Counted from the first letter of the stretch, positions 47,176 through 56,977 are shown. The stretch is DNA of 64,000 nucleotides from CAVWDI01 sp963753725 (GCA_963753725.1 CAVWDI010000011.1:62001-126000), one strand, 5' to 3'. Numbers and translations: made by a program. The notes: generated from the letters alone by a model not told the origin.

Positions 47176-47178
47176 GGT

Positions 47179-47838
47179 CTAATCCTCCTCATCCGGGATG
47201 GTGGATATGCCCAGCCTGATAACCATGTACATATGTATGCCTGTCGCCAGGATCAGCACGGCCGGTATCACCCAGATATGGGCGGAGAAGAAGCGAGCTA
47301 AAGTCACGGCGCTGATGTCAATGCCGCCGCGCAGGACTCGCAGGATAAAGGGACCGATAACCGGCACCGTCCCTGCTATCTCTGTCCCGACGGTTGTGGC
47401 CCAGTAGGAGCGCTGGTTCATCGGTAAAAGATAACCGGTGAAACCCATCCCCAGGGTGGCCAGCAGGAGCACCGTTCCGGTCACCCAGGAGAGCTCACGC
47501 GGAAATTTATAGGATGCGTAGTAAAAAGTGCGTAACATGTGCAGGAAGACCAGTATGATCATCAACGAGGAACCCCAGTGGTGCATACCGCGCATCAGCC
47601 AGCCAAAGGCCACCCCGTTCATGATGTAGGTGACGCTGTCGTAGGCGTGGTCGGGGGTCGGAACGTAATATACGGTCAGGAAAATGCCGGTCAGCCCCTG
47701 CATGCCCAGCAGGAACAGACTGGCGCTGCCCAGTGTGAACCACCAGTTTACTTTGGGGACTTTGCGGTCGAATACGACGTCCCAGATGCCGATAATGCCC
47801 AGGCGTTCATCAAGCCAGTTGAGTACTCTCTCGCCCAT
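47179..47838 (-). CDS. qcrB: Cytochrome b (b6-type) subunit of the menaquinol:cytochrome c reductase
   Basis: 219 residues with four helices. Two pairs of heme-binding His are visible (H-H-W-G-S-S-L and L-H-M-L-R-T-F in helix 2; A-H-I-W-V-I-P and G-I-H-M-Y-M in helix 4). G-F-T-G-Y-L-L-P-M is typical for the Qo region. It is the short b6-like form whose missing C-terminal helices are supplied by the downstream qcrC product. The gene lies 2 bases after qcrA. Confidence 0.95.
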   Translation of the reverse strand: MGERVLNWLDERLGIIGIWDVVFDRKVPKVNWWFTLGSASLFLLGMQGLTGIFLTVYYVPTPDHAYDSVTYIMNGVAFGWLMRGMHHWGSSLMIILVFLHMLRTFYYASYKFPRELSWVTGTVLLLATLGMGFTGYLLPMNQRSYWATTVGTEIAGTVPVIGPFILRVLRGGIDISAVTLARFFSAHIWVIPAVLILATGIHMYMVIRLGISTIPDEED

Positions 47839-47840
47839 GG

Positions 47841-48329
47841 TTATCCCACCTCCACCCGGATGAAGAGCGTACCGTCGTCTTCAACTTTGGTTTCGTATTT
47901 ATCGAGCGGTCGCGGCGGTGGTCCGTCCACCACCTCACCGTCGATATCAAAAGCGCCGTCGTGGCACGGGCACCAGTAAATCTGGTTATCGTCCTGCCAG
48001 GTTACCCGGCAGCTCAGGTGGGTGCACCAGTTACTGTAAGCGGTGATAAGTTCTTCGCTCTCCCGGTAGATATAGACGCCGAAACTGTTGACTGTTTTTT
48101 CCCAGCCGTTGACCGTAGTGCGGGTGAAGCTGAACAGGGTCGGCTCGCCGATAGGGTAGGATTCCAGCGGACCGGCCGGCACCCAGGCGTCCACCGACTG
48201 CACTTTCAAAGCCGGCGACAGGAAGTAACCGATGGCAGGCAGGCCGACCACCGCCCCCATGATGGCGCCAAGGGCGCCCACAACGATTTTTACGAACTCG
48301 CTGCGGGTGATATGAGTGGATTTCGCCAT
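47841..48329 (-). CDS. qcrA: Rieske iron-sulfur protein of the menaquinol:cytochrome c reductase
   Basis: 162 residues. An N-terminal anchor helix (about 13-35) is followed by the Rieske fold with C-T-H-L-S-C (Cys102, His104, Cys107) and C-P-C-H-D-G-A-F (Cys120, Cys122, His123), which bind the 2Fe-2S cluster. The disulfide Cys pair and both His ligands are present. It is first in the qcrABC operon. Confidence 0.95.
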   Translation of the reverse strand: MAKSTHITRSEFVKIVVGALGAIMGAVVGLPAIGYFLSPALKVQSVDAWVPAGPLESYPIGEPTLFSFTRTTVNGWEKTVNSFGVYIYRESEELITAYSNWCTHLSCRVTWQDDNQIYWCPCHDGAFDIDGEVVDGPPPRPLDKYETKVEDDGTLFIRVEVG

Positions 48330-49109
48330 GAAGTGATTTTCTCCTTTGCGAAAAGCATTTAGGACGTTATGGATTGGTAAGGAAATAAATCGTTATGCTA
48401 TTAGTACACTTCTTAGTGTCATTGCGAGACAGCGTTTTGCGTAGTTTGCTGTCGTGGCAATCTCATCCGTATATGGAGGGCACTCCCACGTCAGGCCACG
48501 CGATCCTTGCACCGCGATCCCCTGTGGGGGGGTGACTCAGACATTTGGAGATTGCTGCAGTCGCTTATTTCCACCATAGAACAGTCAAGGGTAAACCATC
48601 CTATCAATGTTTAATGGTATCTCGGATTGTGAATCGCTCCTTCGCAATGACAATGGAATTTTTTATCGTACTGATGTACTTCAAGGAATTTTTAATTCTC
48701 CTACAAAACAGGTAAATTATATTTTGAAACAAATTTATATTAAAAGGATATGTGGAACTAATAACGTATGAGTATTGTCACTTTCAACTGTGAATGCAGG
48801 AATGCGATAATTACCCATCGTTCAAGTATGCACATTGATAAGCATAACCCTGCTAGTGTCATTCTTTGAGCAGGAGATTGCCGCACTCGCTTCGCTCCGT
48901 TCGCAATGACGAAATGAGTGGAGATTGCCGCAGTCGCTAATATCCTTCATCTAATAGTCAAGGGATAATTATCCTTGTGGAGCATATTGGTTTCTAGGAT
49001 TGTAAATCGCTCCTTCGCACATGTCCTGAGAGAATATGTAATCCCCTTCAGGGGAGCCGAAGGGATGACACTTGCTTAGTTGTTCTTGGAACGATTACAG
49101 GAGGCGTAC
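48330..49109. repeat. Divergent intergenic region between qcr and sdh with TGTCATTGCGA-type elements
   Basis: A long element at 48417-48652 starts TGTCATTGCGAGA and ends TTCGCAATGACA, with an inner GTGGCAATCTC and GGAGATTGC. A shorter one at 48857-48910 starts TGTCATTC and ends GTTCGCAATGAC; a third, broken one extends to about 49025. Promoters for qcr and sdh must lie here but none stood out. Confidence 0.75.
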
Positions 49110-49496
49110 ATGGCTCTGAAAAGAAATGTCGGCCTTAGAGGTTTCAAATATCGCGGCGGGGGACCGATGTGGGCGTGGATACTGCACAGGGTTTGCGGTC
49201 TGGCGATCGTCCTGTTCGTGGGACTGCACATCCTGGCTTCCTTTTTTATGCAGCAGTTTGCCAGCGACCTGGCGACCAGCCTCAATATCATCTACGAATC
49301 AGCTTATTTCCAAATCATTGTTTTCTTTATCGTTATCTATCATGGCTTGAATGGGCTGCGGGTCATCATCCTGGATACCTGGCCGCAGCTGCTTGAATAC
49401 CAGCGCGAAGTGATCTGGCTGCAGTGGTTGATTTTCGTCCCCGTTTACGGATTGACGGTCGCGGTTATGGTGCTTGGCCTGTTCAGCGGCGGTTAG
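49110..49496 (+). CDS. sdhC: Succinate dehydrogenase cytochrome b subunit
   Basis: 128 residues from ATG 49110 with GGAGG ahead. Three helices; H-R-V-C-G at the start of helix 1 and G-L-H-I-L-A-S hold the conserved quinone/heme-side residues of SdhC, and Y-H-G-L-N-G-L-R-V is the typical helix 2-3 motif. It anchors SdhAB to the membrane and passes electrons to quinone. It is first in sdhCDAB. Confidence 0.92.
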   Translation: MALKRNVGLRGFKYRGGGPMWAWILHRVCGLAIVLFVGLHILASFFMQQFASDLATSLNIIYESAYFQIIVFFIVIYHGLNGLRVIILDTWPQLLEYQREVIWLQWLIFVPVYGLTVAVMVLGLFSGG

Positions 49497-49538
49497 ATCG
49501 ATGTGCTATTTGGTCGGAATTAAAAAGGAGAAATCTTT

Positions 49539-49967
49539 ATGAGCGCACGCAACGCGACTGCTCCTCAAATCGGTTTCAGTTTCGAATATTTGATGTGGGT
49601 TTTTACGCGCGTTTCCGGGATTGCATTGATCTTGCTGGCAGCTTTCGGCATGGCGGCCGCATTCTGGATGGGCGCCCGCACCCAGGTGGATGTAGCGACT
49701 TTAATGCGCTGGACATTTTTCCCCAACCCTAACCATGTCGTCAACAGTGAGATACCGGATGTCACCCTAGGATGGGCAAACGCTTACTGGCAGATTATGC
49801 AGATGCTGATCGTATGTTTCGGCGTGACGCACGGCATAAACGGTCTACGAGTGGTTCTGGAAGATTATATGGGACGCACCTGGTGGCGGCCTATGACGCG
49901 CGGATTTTTGTTTTTTATCTGGCTTTTTATCCTGATCGTGGCTGTTTATGTGATTTTGGCTTCCTGA
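49539..49967 (+). CDS. sdhD: Succinate dehydrogenase membrane anchor subunit
   Basis: 142 residues; three helices. The middle helix ends T-H-G-I-N-G-L-R-V-V-L-E-D-Y, the SdhD counterpart of the motif in SdhC, with a heme-ligand His candidate. AAGGAGAAATC precedes the ATG. The next gene starts 16 bases on. Confidence 0.9.
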   Translation: MSARNATAPQIGFSFEYLMWVFTRVSGIALILLAAFGMAAAFWMGARTQVDVATLMRWTFFPNPNHVVNSEIPDVTLGWANAYWQIMQMLIVCFGVTHGINGLRVVLEDYMGRTWWRPMTRGFLFFIWLFILIVAVYVILAS

Positions 49968-49983
49968 ATTTAGGAGAGGCGCT

Positions 49984-51777
49984 ATGACCCAGTATCACCA
50001 ATTTGATGTCGTTATTGTTGGAGCGGGCGGAGCAGGTTTGACCGCTGCTCTGCATTCTTCCAAAACCGCCAGTACTGCGGTGCTGAGCAAGTTATATCCC
50101 ACCCGTTCGCACACCGGTACCGCCCAGGGTGGGGTGGGCGCCGCGCTGGGTAATATCGAAGAGGATCACCCGGACTGGCACACCTTCGACACCGTCAAGG
50201 GAAGCGATTACCTGGGCGACCAGGATGCGATTGAATTTATGTGCCAGGAGGCGGTGGAAGCGGTCTATGAACTGGAACATATGGGTCTGCCGTTTTCACG
50301 CACCCCGGAAGGGCGTATTGCGCAGAGACCGTTCGGCGGTCACACCAATAACATAACCGGCAAACCGGTCCCGAGGGCCTGTTACTCAGCCGACCGCACC
50401 GGTCACATGATCCTGCAGACCCTCTACCAGCAGTGCATCAAACACAACGTAACTTTTTACGACGAGTATCAGGTATTGGATTTGTTGATCGTCGAGGGTA
50501 TCACCGCGGGTGTGGTGGCGATTGAGATGCTGACCGGCGAGCTACACGTTTTTCACGCCAAGAGCGTGATTTTCGCAACCGGCGGGCACGGCAGGATATG
50601 GGAGATCACTTCCAACGCCTATACCTTCACTGGTGACGGCATAACGGTCACCATGCGGCGCGGCGTACCGGCCGAAGACATGGAATTCTTCCAATTCCAC
50701 CCCACCGGGATTTACAAGATGGGTATTCTGATCACGGAGGGTGTGCGCGGCGAGGGCGGCGTCCTGCTCAATCACGATGGCGAGCGCTTTATGAACAACT
50801 ATGCGCCGACCGTGAAAGACCTGGCCTCGCGCGATGTGGTCAGCAGGGCCATGTATCTGGAAATGCGCGACGGGCGCGGCATAAACGGGGAACGCTACCT
50901 TTATCTGGATGCCACTCCGGAGAGCATCAATAAGTATGCCGCCGAGGATGGGCGCACCAATCCGGACGGCTCGCCTTATGTGGTCACAGCGGAAGAAATC
51001 CTGGCCAAACTGCCTGACATCGTTGACTTTGCCCGCACATATCTGGGCGTGGACCCGGTTTCAGAACCAATGCCTGTCCAGCCCACCGCGCACTATGCCA
51101 TGGGCGGCATCCCGACGAATGTCTTCGGCGAGGTTTACTCAGACGAAAAGGGCACCATAATACCTGGCTTATATGCGGCCGGCGAAGCGGCTTGCGTTTC
51201 GGTGCACGGGGCTAACCGCCTGGGGACGAACTCCCTGGTGGATATTGTGGTGTTCGGCAAGTATTCCGGAATAAAGGCGGCGGAATACGCCAACGGGGCG
51301 GATTTCCAGAAGCTGCCTGAAGATGCGACTGACTTCACCCGCCAGCAGTTGGATGCCATCCTGAACTCCAACGGCGGAGAGAACGCAACCGACATCGCAA
51401 ATGAGATGAAAGAGGTTATGTTTGATCACGTGGGAGTCTTCCGCACGGAAGAGGGTATGCAACAGGCGCTGGATAAAGTACGTGAATTGAAGGAGCGCAT
51501 CAAGAATGTGAGCGGGTCGGACCTGGGGAAGACTTTCAACACCGATCTGCTCAATATCTGGGAACTGAACAGCCTGATCGAGCTGGCGGAAGTGACCACG
51601 GTTTCGGCTTTAGCCCGCAAGGAAAGCCGCGGCGCGCACGCCCGTGAGGATTTCCCAGATCGGGACGATGAAAACTGGTTAAAGCATACTTTCGCCTGGT
51701 ATAAAGATGGTCAGGTGGAGTTGAAGTACAAGCCGGTCACGATTACCAAATACGAACCCAAGAAACGGGTTTATTAA
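49984..51777 (+). CDS. sdhA: Succinate dehydrogenase flavoprotein subunit
   Basis: 597 residues, complete. The FAD-binding G-A-G-G-A-G-L lies at about 13-19, and R-S-H-T-G-T-A-Q-G-G has His43, the residue that bonds FAD covalently. The active-site parts H-P-T-G-I-Y, R-G-E-G-G and N-R-L-G-T-N-S-L are present. It oxidises succinate to fumarate in the TCA cycle. The C-terminus carries the typical R-E-D-F-P-D-R-D-D-E-N-W. Confidence 0.97.
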   Translation: MTQYHQFDVVIVGAGGAGLTAALHSSKTASTAVLSKLYPTRSHTGTAQGGVGAALGNIEEDHPDWHTFDTVKGSDYLGDQDAIEFMCQEAVEAVYELEHMGLPFSRTPEGRIAQRPFGGHTNNITGKPVPRACYSADRTGHMILQTLYQQCIKHNVTFYDEYQVLDLLIVEGITAGVVAIEMLTGELHVFHAKSVIFATGGHGRIWEITSNAYTFTGDGITVTMRRGVPAEDMEFFQFHPTGIYKMGILITEGVRGEGGVLLNHDGERFMNNYAPTVKDLASRDVVSRAMYLEMRDGRGINGERYLYLDATPESINKYAAEDGRTNPDGSPYVVTAEEILAKLPDIVDFARTYLGVDPVSEPMPVQPTAHYAMGGIPTNVFGEVYSDEKGTIIPGLYAAGEAACVSVHGANRLGTNSLVDIVVFGKYSGIKAAEYANGADFQKLPEDATDFTRQQLDAILNSNGGENATDIANEMKEVMFDHVGVFRTEEGMQQALDKVRELKERIKNVSGSDLGKTFNTDLLNIWELNSLIELAEVTTVSALARKESRGAHAREDFPDRDDENWLKHTFAWYKDGQVELKYKPVTITKYEPKKRVY

Positions 51778-51792
51778 GGACAGGAGGCGGTC

Positions 51793-52497
51793 ATGCAGGT
51801 AACCCTTCAAATCTTTCGCTTCAATCCGGAAACGGATAAGAAAGGGCATTACGAGAATTACAAGCTGGAAGCCCAACCGACTGACCGGGTTTTGGATCTG
51901 CTTGAATATGTGAAAGGCTACCACGACGGCACTTTGTCTTTCCGGCGTTCGTGCGCCCACGGTGTGTGCGGCTCGGACGCCATGCGCATCAACGGGGTGA
52001 ACCGCCTTGCCTGCAAAGTCCTGGTTCAGGATTTGAAGAAGAAAAAGATCACAGTAGAACCAATTCTGGGAATGAAGGTGATCAAGGACCTGATCGTGGA
52101 TATGGACCCCTTCTTCGAGCACTACCGCTCGGTAATGCCATATTTGATCAACGACGAACCACCGCCCAAGAAGGAGAGGATCCAGAGCGCTGAAGAGCAC
52201 GCACGTTTTGATGACACCACCAAGTGTATTCTGTGCGCCTGCTGCACCACATCCTGTCCTTCCTACTGGTCGGGCGACAAGTACGTCGGTCCAGCCGCGA
52301 TTGTGGCCGGGCACCGTTTCATCTTCGACACCAGGGACCACGCCGCCGCCGAGAGGCTGAAGATCCTCAACGATGCGTTTGGCGTCTTCCGCTGCCACAC
52401 GATCTTCAACTGCACGGAAGCCTGCCCGAGGGAGATCGAGGTGACCCGCGCCATTGGGGAGGTCAAGAAAGCCATCGCGACCGGGACGGTGGATTAA
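51793..52497 (+). CDS. sdhB: Succinate dehydrogenase iron-sulfur subunit
   Basis: 234 residues, complete. The 2Fe-2S part C-A-H-G-V-C-G-S-D-A is at about 54-63, the 4Fe-4S part C-I-L-C-A-C-C-T-T-S-C-P and the 3Fe-4S part C-H-T-I-F-N-C-T-E-A-C-P follow. It carries electrons from SdhA to the membrane subunits. AGGAGG precedes the ATG. Confidence 0.97.
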   Translation: MQVTLQIFRFNPETDKKGHYENYKLEAQPTDRVLDLLEYVKGYHDGTLSFRRSCAHGVCGSDAMRINGVNRLACKVLVQDLKKKKITVEPILGMKVIKDLIVDMDPFFEHYRSVMPYLINDEPPPKKERIQSAEEHARFDDTTKCILCACCTTSCPSYWSGDKYVGPAAIVAGHRFIFDTRDHAAAERLKILNDAFGVFRCHTIFNCTEACPREIEVTRAIGEVKKAIATGTVD

Positions 52498-53004
52498 AAG
52501 TCTACTAAAGTACTAAAGCGATAATTTTCGCGAATTCTCACTAATTTTTTCAAAATTTAAAACTGCCAGGGCTATTAGCCCTGGCTCTTATGTGGAGTGC
52601 GCAAGCCATGCTTGCGCAACCTGAAGCATGGCAAATACTAAGGAACGGCTGGAAGAGGGTATTCTTGGTGGAAAAATTTTTCACAGGCATATTCTTATCC
52701 AGCGAATGTACATTTAATGGGTAAGCATAAGGGATTTCTCCACTCCCAAAAAGACAGGGATTAAAAATCGGCCTCACAAAAAGCGTGAGGCACCGGATGA
52801 AATAACAAATGTAAGGTGCTAATCGACCTAATGTTTATATTGTTTCCCCCAAATTTTTTGGGATCTGATATGCGAAACATGTTAAAACATGTTGATAAAC
52901 AACACGATTTATCGTATTTCAATTACCAGACCATGAATTCATTCATGGGCAAGTGCGATTGCAACCTGCATACAAAATAAATCTTTGCTATAATTCCAGC
53001 GTAT
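52498..53004 (+). terminator. Post-sdh region with two consecutive hairpins and the tRNA promoter
   Basis: GCCAGGGCT/AGCCCTGGC (52565-52585, 9-bp stem, 3-base loop) and TGCGCAAGC/GCTTGCGCA (52598-52618, 9-bp stem, loop CAT) follow the sdhB stop closely. Neither has a run of T, so they may act as 3' end stabilisers or as a Rho-dependent end. Further on lie a CACTAATTTTTTC element, an ACAGGGATTAAAAATCGG element at about 52752-52770, two AACATGTT palindromes (about 52877-52900), and TATAAT at 52989-52994 before the tRNA. Confidence 0.6.
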
Positions 53005-53079
53005 GCCCCAGTAGCTCAATGGATAGAGCAAGGTCCTCCTAAGACCGAGGTTGTGGGTTCGAACTCCCCGCCTGGGGCA
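53005..53079 (+). tRNA. tRNA-Arg (anticodon CCT)
   Basis: The acceptor arms GCCCCAG and CTGGGGC pair perfectly. The D-arm is GCTC...GAGC. The anticodon loop reads CT-CCT-AA, giving CCU for AGG codons. The T-arm GTGGG/CCCGC encloses TTCGAACTC, nine bases instead of seven. No CCA is encoded. The TATAAT at 52989-52994 fits as promoter. The two extra T-loop bases are odd and may be a sequence error. Confidence 0.85.
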
Positions 53080-53091
53080 CTAATATTGGCG

Positions 53092-53805
53092 CTAGCCTCC
53101 CAGATACACCTTCTGAACCTCCGGATTTTCTAATAGTTCCTGGGAAGGACCTTCCAACACAAGGTTTCCAGATTCCAAAACGTAGCCGCGCTGGGCAAAC
53201 TGCAGCGCCATGCGGGCATTTTGCTCTACAAGCAAAATGGTGGTACCTTCTTTGTTGATATCTTTTAAAGCAGCGAACATTTCAATCATTAATATAGGCG
53301 CTAATCCCATGGAGGGCTCATCGAGCAGCATCATTTTTCTACCGCTCATAAACGCTCTTCCGACAGCCAGCATTTGCTGCTCGCCGCCGCTCAATGTGAT
53401 CGCAAGCTGAGAAACTCGTTCTTTTAAACGAGGGAATATGGCATACACCCGTTCGAGATCATCCTCAATATCGCGCCCATTTTTTCGAGCAAATGTGGCC
53501 AGCTTCAGGTTTTCTCTTACCGTCAGGTTCCCGAACAGACGCCTGCCTTCGGGGACATGGGTAATTCCCAGCTGGCTGACAACTTTATCAGGTGGATAAT
53601 CCATGAGGTCCTTCCCCATGAAGGTCATTTTTGATCCCGGTTCAACCGCAATTAAACGGGAGATTGCCCACAAAGTAGTGCTTTTTCCTGCCCCATTCGC
53701 GCCGATGATGCATACGATCTCGCCTTCATCCACTTCGAAACTGAGCCCATAAATCGCTTTTATTTTGTCATAAGAAACTTGCAGGTCCTGCACTGAAAGC
53801 AGCAT
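53092..53805 (-). CDS. livF: Branched-chain amino acid ABC transporter, ATPase LivF
   Basis: 237 residues. Walker A G-A-N-G-A-G-K-S-T-T, signature L-S-G-G-E-Q-Q-M, Walker B M-M-L-L-D-E-P-S-M-G-L-A-P and H-loop-type region with V-E-Q-N. The S-M-G-L-A-P wording is typical for LivF. It is last in livKHMGF and overlaps livG by one base. Its stop is 13 bases from the convergent tRNA gene. Confidence 0.96.
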   Translation of the reverse strand: MLLSVQDLQVSYDKIKAIYGLSFEVDEGEIVCIIGANGAGKSTTLWAISRLIAVEPGSKMTFMGKDLMDYPPDKVVSQLGITHVPEGRRLFGNLTVRENLKLATFARKNGRDIEDDLERVYAIFPRLKERVSQLAITLSGGEQQMLAVGRAFMSGRKMMLLDEPSMGLAPILMIEMFAALKDINKEGTTILLVEQNARMALQFAQRGYVLESGNLVLEGPSQELLENPEVQKVYLGG

Positions 53806-54577
53806 CAGAGTACCACCTCCTTGCCCAGGTATGCATCGATCACGGCAGGATTGTTCTGAGTCTCATCCGGGGTACCCTCGGCGATCACTTCACCAAAAAC
53901 CAGGGTTTGAATAATCTCACATAGTTCCATAACGACTTTTAAGCGGTGTTCGATCAGTAGAATGGCCATGCCAAGCTCTGAATGAACTCGCCGAATGATA
54001 TCCATCATTTGCGCCAGTTCTTCAGGGTTCATCCCGGCTGTTGGCTCATCAAGGAATAATACTTTTGGTTCAATCGCCAGAGCACGCGCCATCTCAACTC
54101 TCCTTTGAGCGCCGTATGGCAAATTGGTTACGAGCTGGTCTGCATGCTGGGAAATGCCAACCAGGTTTAGAAGATCAAGAGCGATTATTTCGTTCTGCGC
54201 TTCTTCGTTGTTTCGTTTGGAGGTACCGAAGAAAGCGCCTGTCAAACCGTAGGTTAACTTTGAAATCAGCGCGACTGCTTTACATGTTCTAAAACGGTCA
54301 TATGACGCCACAACCGCAAATTCTGAAAGGTTCTGGCAAGCCCCAACGAGGCAATTTTATACGGCTGAAGACCAACCAAATTTTCTCCTTCCAATTCAAT
54401 CTGGCCTGTGGTGGGTGTGTAAATACCGGTTATCAAGTTGAATATGGTGGTTTTTCCTGCGCCATTGGGTCCGATAAGGCCTCTTACCTGCCCAGATTCG
54501 ATGTTCAAGTTATAGTTGTGAACCGCCCGCAGTCCCCCGAAGAAGTGGGTCATTTCATTAATTTGCAGCAGCGGCAT
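53805..54577 (-). CDS. livG: Branched-chain amino acid ABC transporter, ATPase LivG (one frameshift)
   Basis: About 257 residues if joined. The first part has Walker A G-P-N-G-A-G-K-T-T and A-R-T-F-Q-N-L-R-L-W (LivG Q-loop). The second has the C-loop L-P-Y-G-A-Q-R-R-V-E-M-A-R-A-L, Walker B V-L-F-L-D-E-P-T-A-G-M and I-E-H-R. The two halves are in different frames; the change is near 54275-54290 (T-V-L-E-H-V-K, then V-A-L-I-S-K-L). One base explains it. The rest of the operon is intact, so the cell most likely has a working gene and the break is an error. Confidence 0.93.
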
Positions 54578-55895
54578 CTTTCACCTCTTCTTCATCACTG
54601 GTCTTTGGCTGGATCATTTTCTTGAAATTGAATTCCCGGAAAGCGAATACTCCACGCGGCTGGTATATCATGATAAATATCAACAATACCGGGATAATAA
54701 TCCATTTGTAAATCTCGAGCGGGCGTAAGGCCTCACTCAATAAATTAATGCCCACCGCGCCAAATATGGAACCCACAATTGAATTTAGACCGCCAAAATA
54801 AACCATGGCGAGCACTTCAGCCAGCATTGTGAGCCCGAATGTGCCGGGATTGACATAGCGGATTACATGGGCGAACAATCCGCCGCCTACCCCTGCCCAG
54901 AAAGCGCCGAATAAAAATGCGATCATTTTTGTGCGGCGAGTATTGACAGTCATAGCGCCAGCGGCTAATTCTCCATCGCGGACCGCGTTGAGGGCTTTGC
55001 CCATCGTTGAAGTGACAAAATTGTTGATGACCCAAACACACAATACTGTCCAAAAAAAGACGGTCGGTAAGTTAGCCCAATCTGGTTGACCACCCAGGCC
55101 ACGCGCCCCGCCCACCACCTCCAGGTTCTCCAGCAGGCTCTTGATGATGAACATAAAGGCCAGTGAAATAATTGCCAGGTAATCTCCGCGGGTGCGGAAG
55201 GATGGCACCGCGATTATGATGGCGCCCAGAGCAGCGATAATGCCTCCCAATATTAATCCTATAGGGAACAAGAAGCGGCCAAGGGTGGCCGGCAGCAGTG
55301 CTGCCCCGAACAGGTTGTCGTCAACAAACAGGAGTACTGTAAATACTGAAGCCATGTATGCTCCCAGGGCAATAAATCCGGGGTGTGAACATGAGAATTC
55401 CCCCATATAACCGTTGATGACGTTCAGGCTCAGAGTAAAAATAACCGCTACAAGGATGAGACGGACAATCAGCAGCCGGTAATCATTGATACCCGACCAA
55501 AAATGTAAGACAGTGTATATTAAAGCGAGGTGGATGATCTCCGCCAACCATAAAGGCAGTGTAAGCATCCACCCAGCTAAACGGTTGGTGAATTTTGAGG
55601 TAAAGCGTGTAATTAACCCTATTGGAAGTATGTAGATGATGATTATATAAAGCAGCGCCCCTGGAATCAGGTGTGGATCTTTGAGGGCAATACCGACCCC
55701 AAACAAGGCTGGCACTTTTTGCAAACCAAGTGCCCGAGCTAAGGGAAATCCTACCAATAACTCCAATGCTACGGCGACCATGCTGCCAAAAATCCAACCT
55801 ATTAGTGGAACTTTGCGATACGGCTTCCAAATTCTCAGTAAGAATTCTTTGATACTATCTCTGCGTGTATGTATGGTTTCACTTGAGACCGCCAT
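54558..55895 (-). CDS. livM: Branched-chain amino acid ABC transporter, permease LivM (long form)
   Basis: 445 residues; membrane permease. Family motifs: G-Y-M-G-E-F-S-C-S-H-P-G-F-I-A-L-G-A-Y (G-x-x-G-x-x-S-x-G/C-x-x-x-F-x-x-x-G-A-Y), G-D-Y-L-A-I-I-S-L-A-F and the C-terminal I-Y-Q-P-R-G. The N-terminal 130 residues with extra helices make it longer than standard LivM, as in several Chloroflexi forms. It overlaps livG by 20 bases. Confidence 0.95.
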   Translation of the reverse strand: MAVSSETIHTRRDSIKEFLLRIWKPYRKVPLIGWIFGSMVAVALELLVGFPLARALGLQKVPALFGVGIALKDPHLIPGALLYIIIIYILPIGLITRFTSKFTNRLAGWMLTLPLWLAEIIHLALIYTVLHFWSGINDYRLLIVRLILVAVIFTLSLNVINGYMGEFSCSHPGFIALGAYMASVFTVLLFVDDNLFGAALLPATLGRFLFPIGLILGGIIAALGAIIIAVPSFRTRGDYLAIISLAFMFIIKSLLENLEVVGGARGLGGQPDWANLPTVFFWTVLCVWVINNFVTSTMGKALNAVRDGELAAGAMTVNTRRTKMIAFLFGAFWAGVGGGLFAHVIRYVNPGTFGLTMLAEVLAMVYFGGLNSIVGSIFGAVGINLLSEALRPLEIYKWIIIPVLLIFIMIYQPRGVFAFREFNFKKMIQPKTSDEEEVKDAAAAN

Positions 55896-55937
55896 AAATT
55901 AATCCCTCGAATTTATTTTGATTGATGTATCGCTCAT

Positions 55938-56870
55938 TTACAACCGTAATTGAGCGGTGTATGGTTGGCCGAAAAAGCCATGCGGTCGAAAAACTAAGAT
56001 CAGCAAGATAATGGAGTATGCAATTAGATCTCGCAATGTGGACGGGAAAAAGATCGCTACAAAAATTTCAATAAATCCAAGTAGAAAACCCGCCAGAGCC
56101 GCGCCTAGAATTGATCCTCTGCCTCCAAGTATGGCGGCAACAAATGCTTTCCAACCGAAGGTTATCCCCATATAGGGACTGAGGACAGGGTAGGCCAATC
56201 CAAACAGGATTCCCGCAGCGGCAGCCAGAGCGGAACCTATACCAAAAGTAATGGCAGCGATAGTATTCAGCGGAACACCCATTAAAGGTACGACTACAAA
56301 ATCAAACGCCATGGCTCTCATGGCCATGCCCCATTTGGTGCGCTGGACGAATTGGTGCAGGAGTAACATCAACAACAAAGATACCAGGACGATCATTATT
56401 TTTTTGTTGGTGAAGATGACTCCAGCATATTCGAAGGTAAATGTCTCGATCAGGGACGGAAAACTGAGACTGCTGGCTCCCAGGAATGCCAGATTGCCTG
56501 TTTCCAGGATAATGCCGATCATCAGCCCGGTTATAGCGGCGGAAGCACGCGGCGCGTTGCGCAAAGGACGATATCCAATCCTTTCAATTGCCATACCGAC
56601 GAACGAAGTAACAAACATCGCCAAGAGGATCACAATCACAAGCACCAACCATCCGGGCAGTGCAATAACTCCAAGGTATGACAGCAGGGACAGCAGCATT
56701 GTAGCGATGAAGAATCCGACATAAGCCCCAACCATAAAAACATCGCCGTGGGCGAAATTAAACAGCAGCAGGACTCCGTAAACCATCGAATATCCCAGGG
56801 CGATCAAAGCATAGAAGCTCCCCAACTGCAATGCATTAATAACGTTCTGGAGGAAAAAGGATAACTCCAT
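55938..56870 (-). CDS. livH: Branched-chain amino acid ABC transporter, permease LivH
   Basis: 310 residues. G-S-F-Y-A-L-I-A-L-G-Y-S-M-V-Y-G near the start and F-A-H-G-D-V-F-M-V-G-A-Y-V-G are LivH hallmarks; the C-terminus ends F-R-P-H-G-F-F-G-Q-P-Y. Start ATG 56870. A hairpin lies between this gene and livK upstream. Confidence 0.95.
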   Translation of the reverse strand: MELSFFLQNVINALQLGSFYALIALGYSMVYGVLLLFNFAHGDVFMVGAYVGFFIATMLLSLLSYLGVIALPGWLVLVIVILLAMFVTSFVGMAIERIGYRPLRNAPRASAAITGLMIGIILETGNLAFLGASSLSFPSLIETFTFEYAGVIFTNKKIMIVLVSLLLMLLLHQFVQRTKWGMAMRAMAFDFVVVPLMGVPLNTIAAITFGIGSALAAAAGILFGLAYPVLSPYMGITFGWKAFVAAILGGRGSILGAALAGFLLGFIEIFVAIFFPSTLRDLIAYSIILLILVFRPHGFFGQPYTAQLRL

Positions 56871-56893
56871 CAGTTCGCTCCTCGAATTAGATA

Positions 56894-56934
56894 GAGGGCG
56901 GGCAACTTATTGCTTGCAGTACCCACCCGCCCTC
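56894..56934 (-). terminator. Hairpin between livK and livH
   Basis: GAGGGCGGG (56894-56902) and CCCGCCCTC (56926-56934) form a perfect 9-bp GC stem with a 23-base loop. On the minus strand it lies 44 bases after the livK stop and 24 bases before the livH start, with no T-run. Such a partial stop or 3' stabiliser would favour the binding protein over the membrane and ATPase subunits; this role is inferred. Confidence 0.6.
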
Positions 56935-56977
56935 TTGTTAGTTAACTAATTTGGACTTCAATGTATTGATTATTGGA

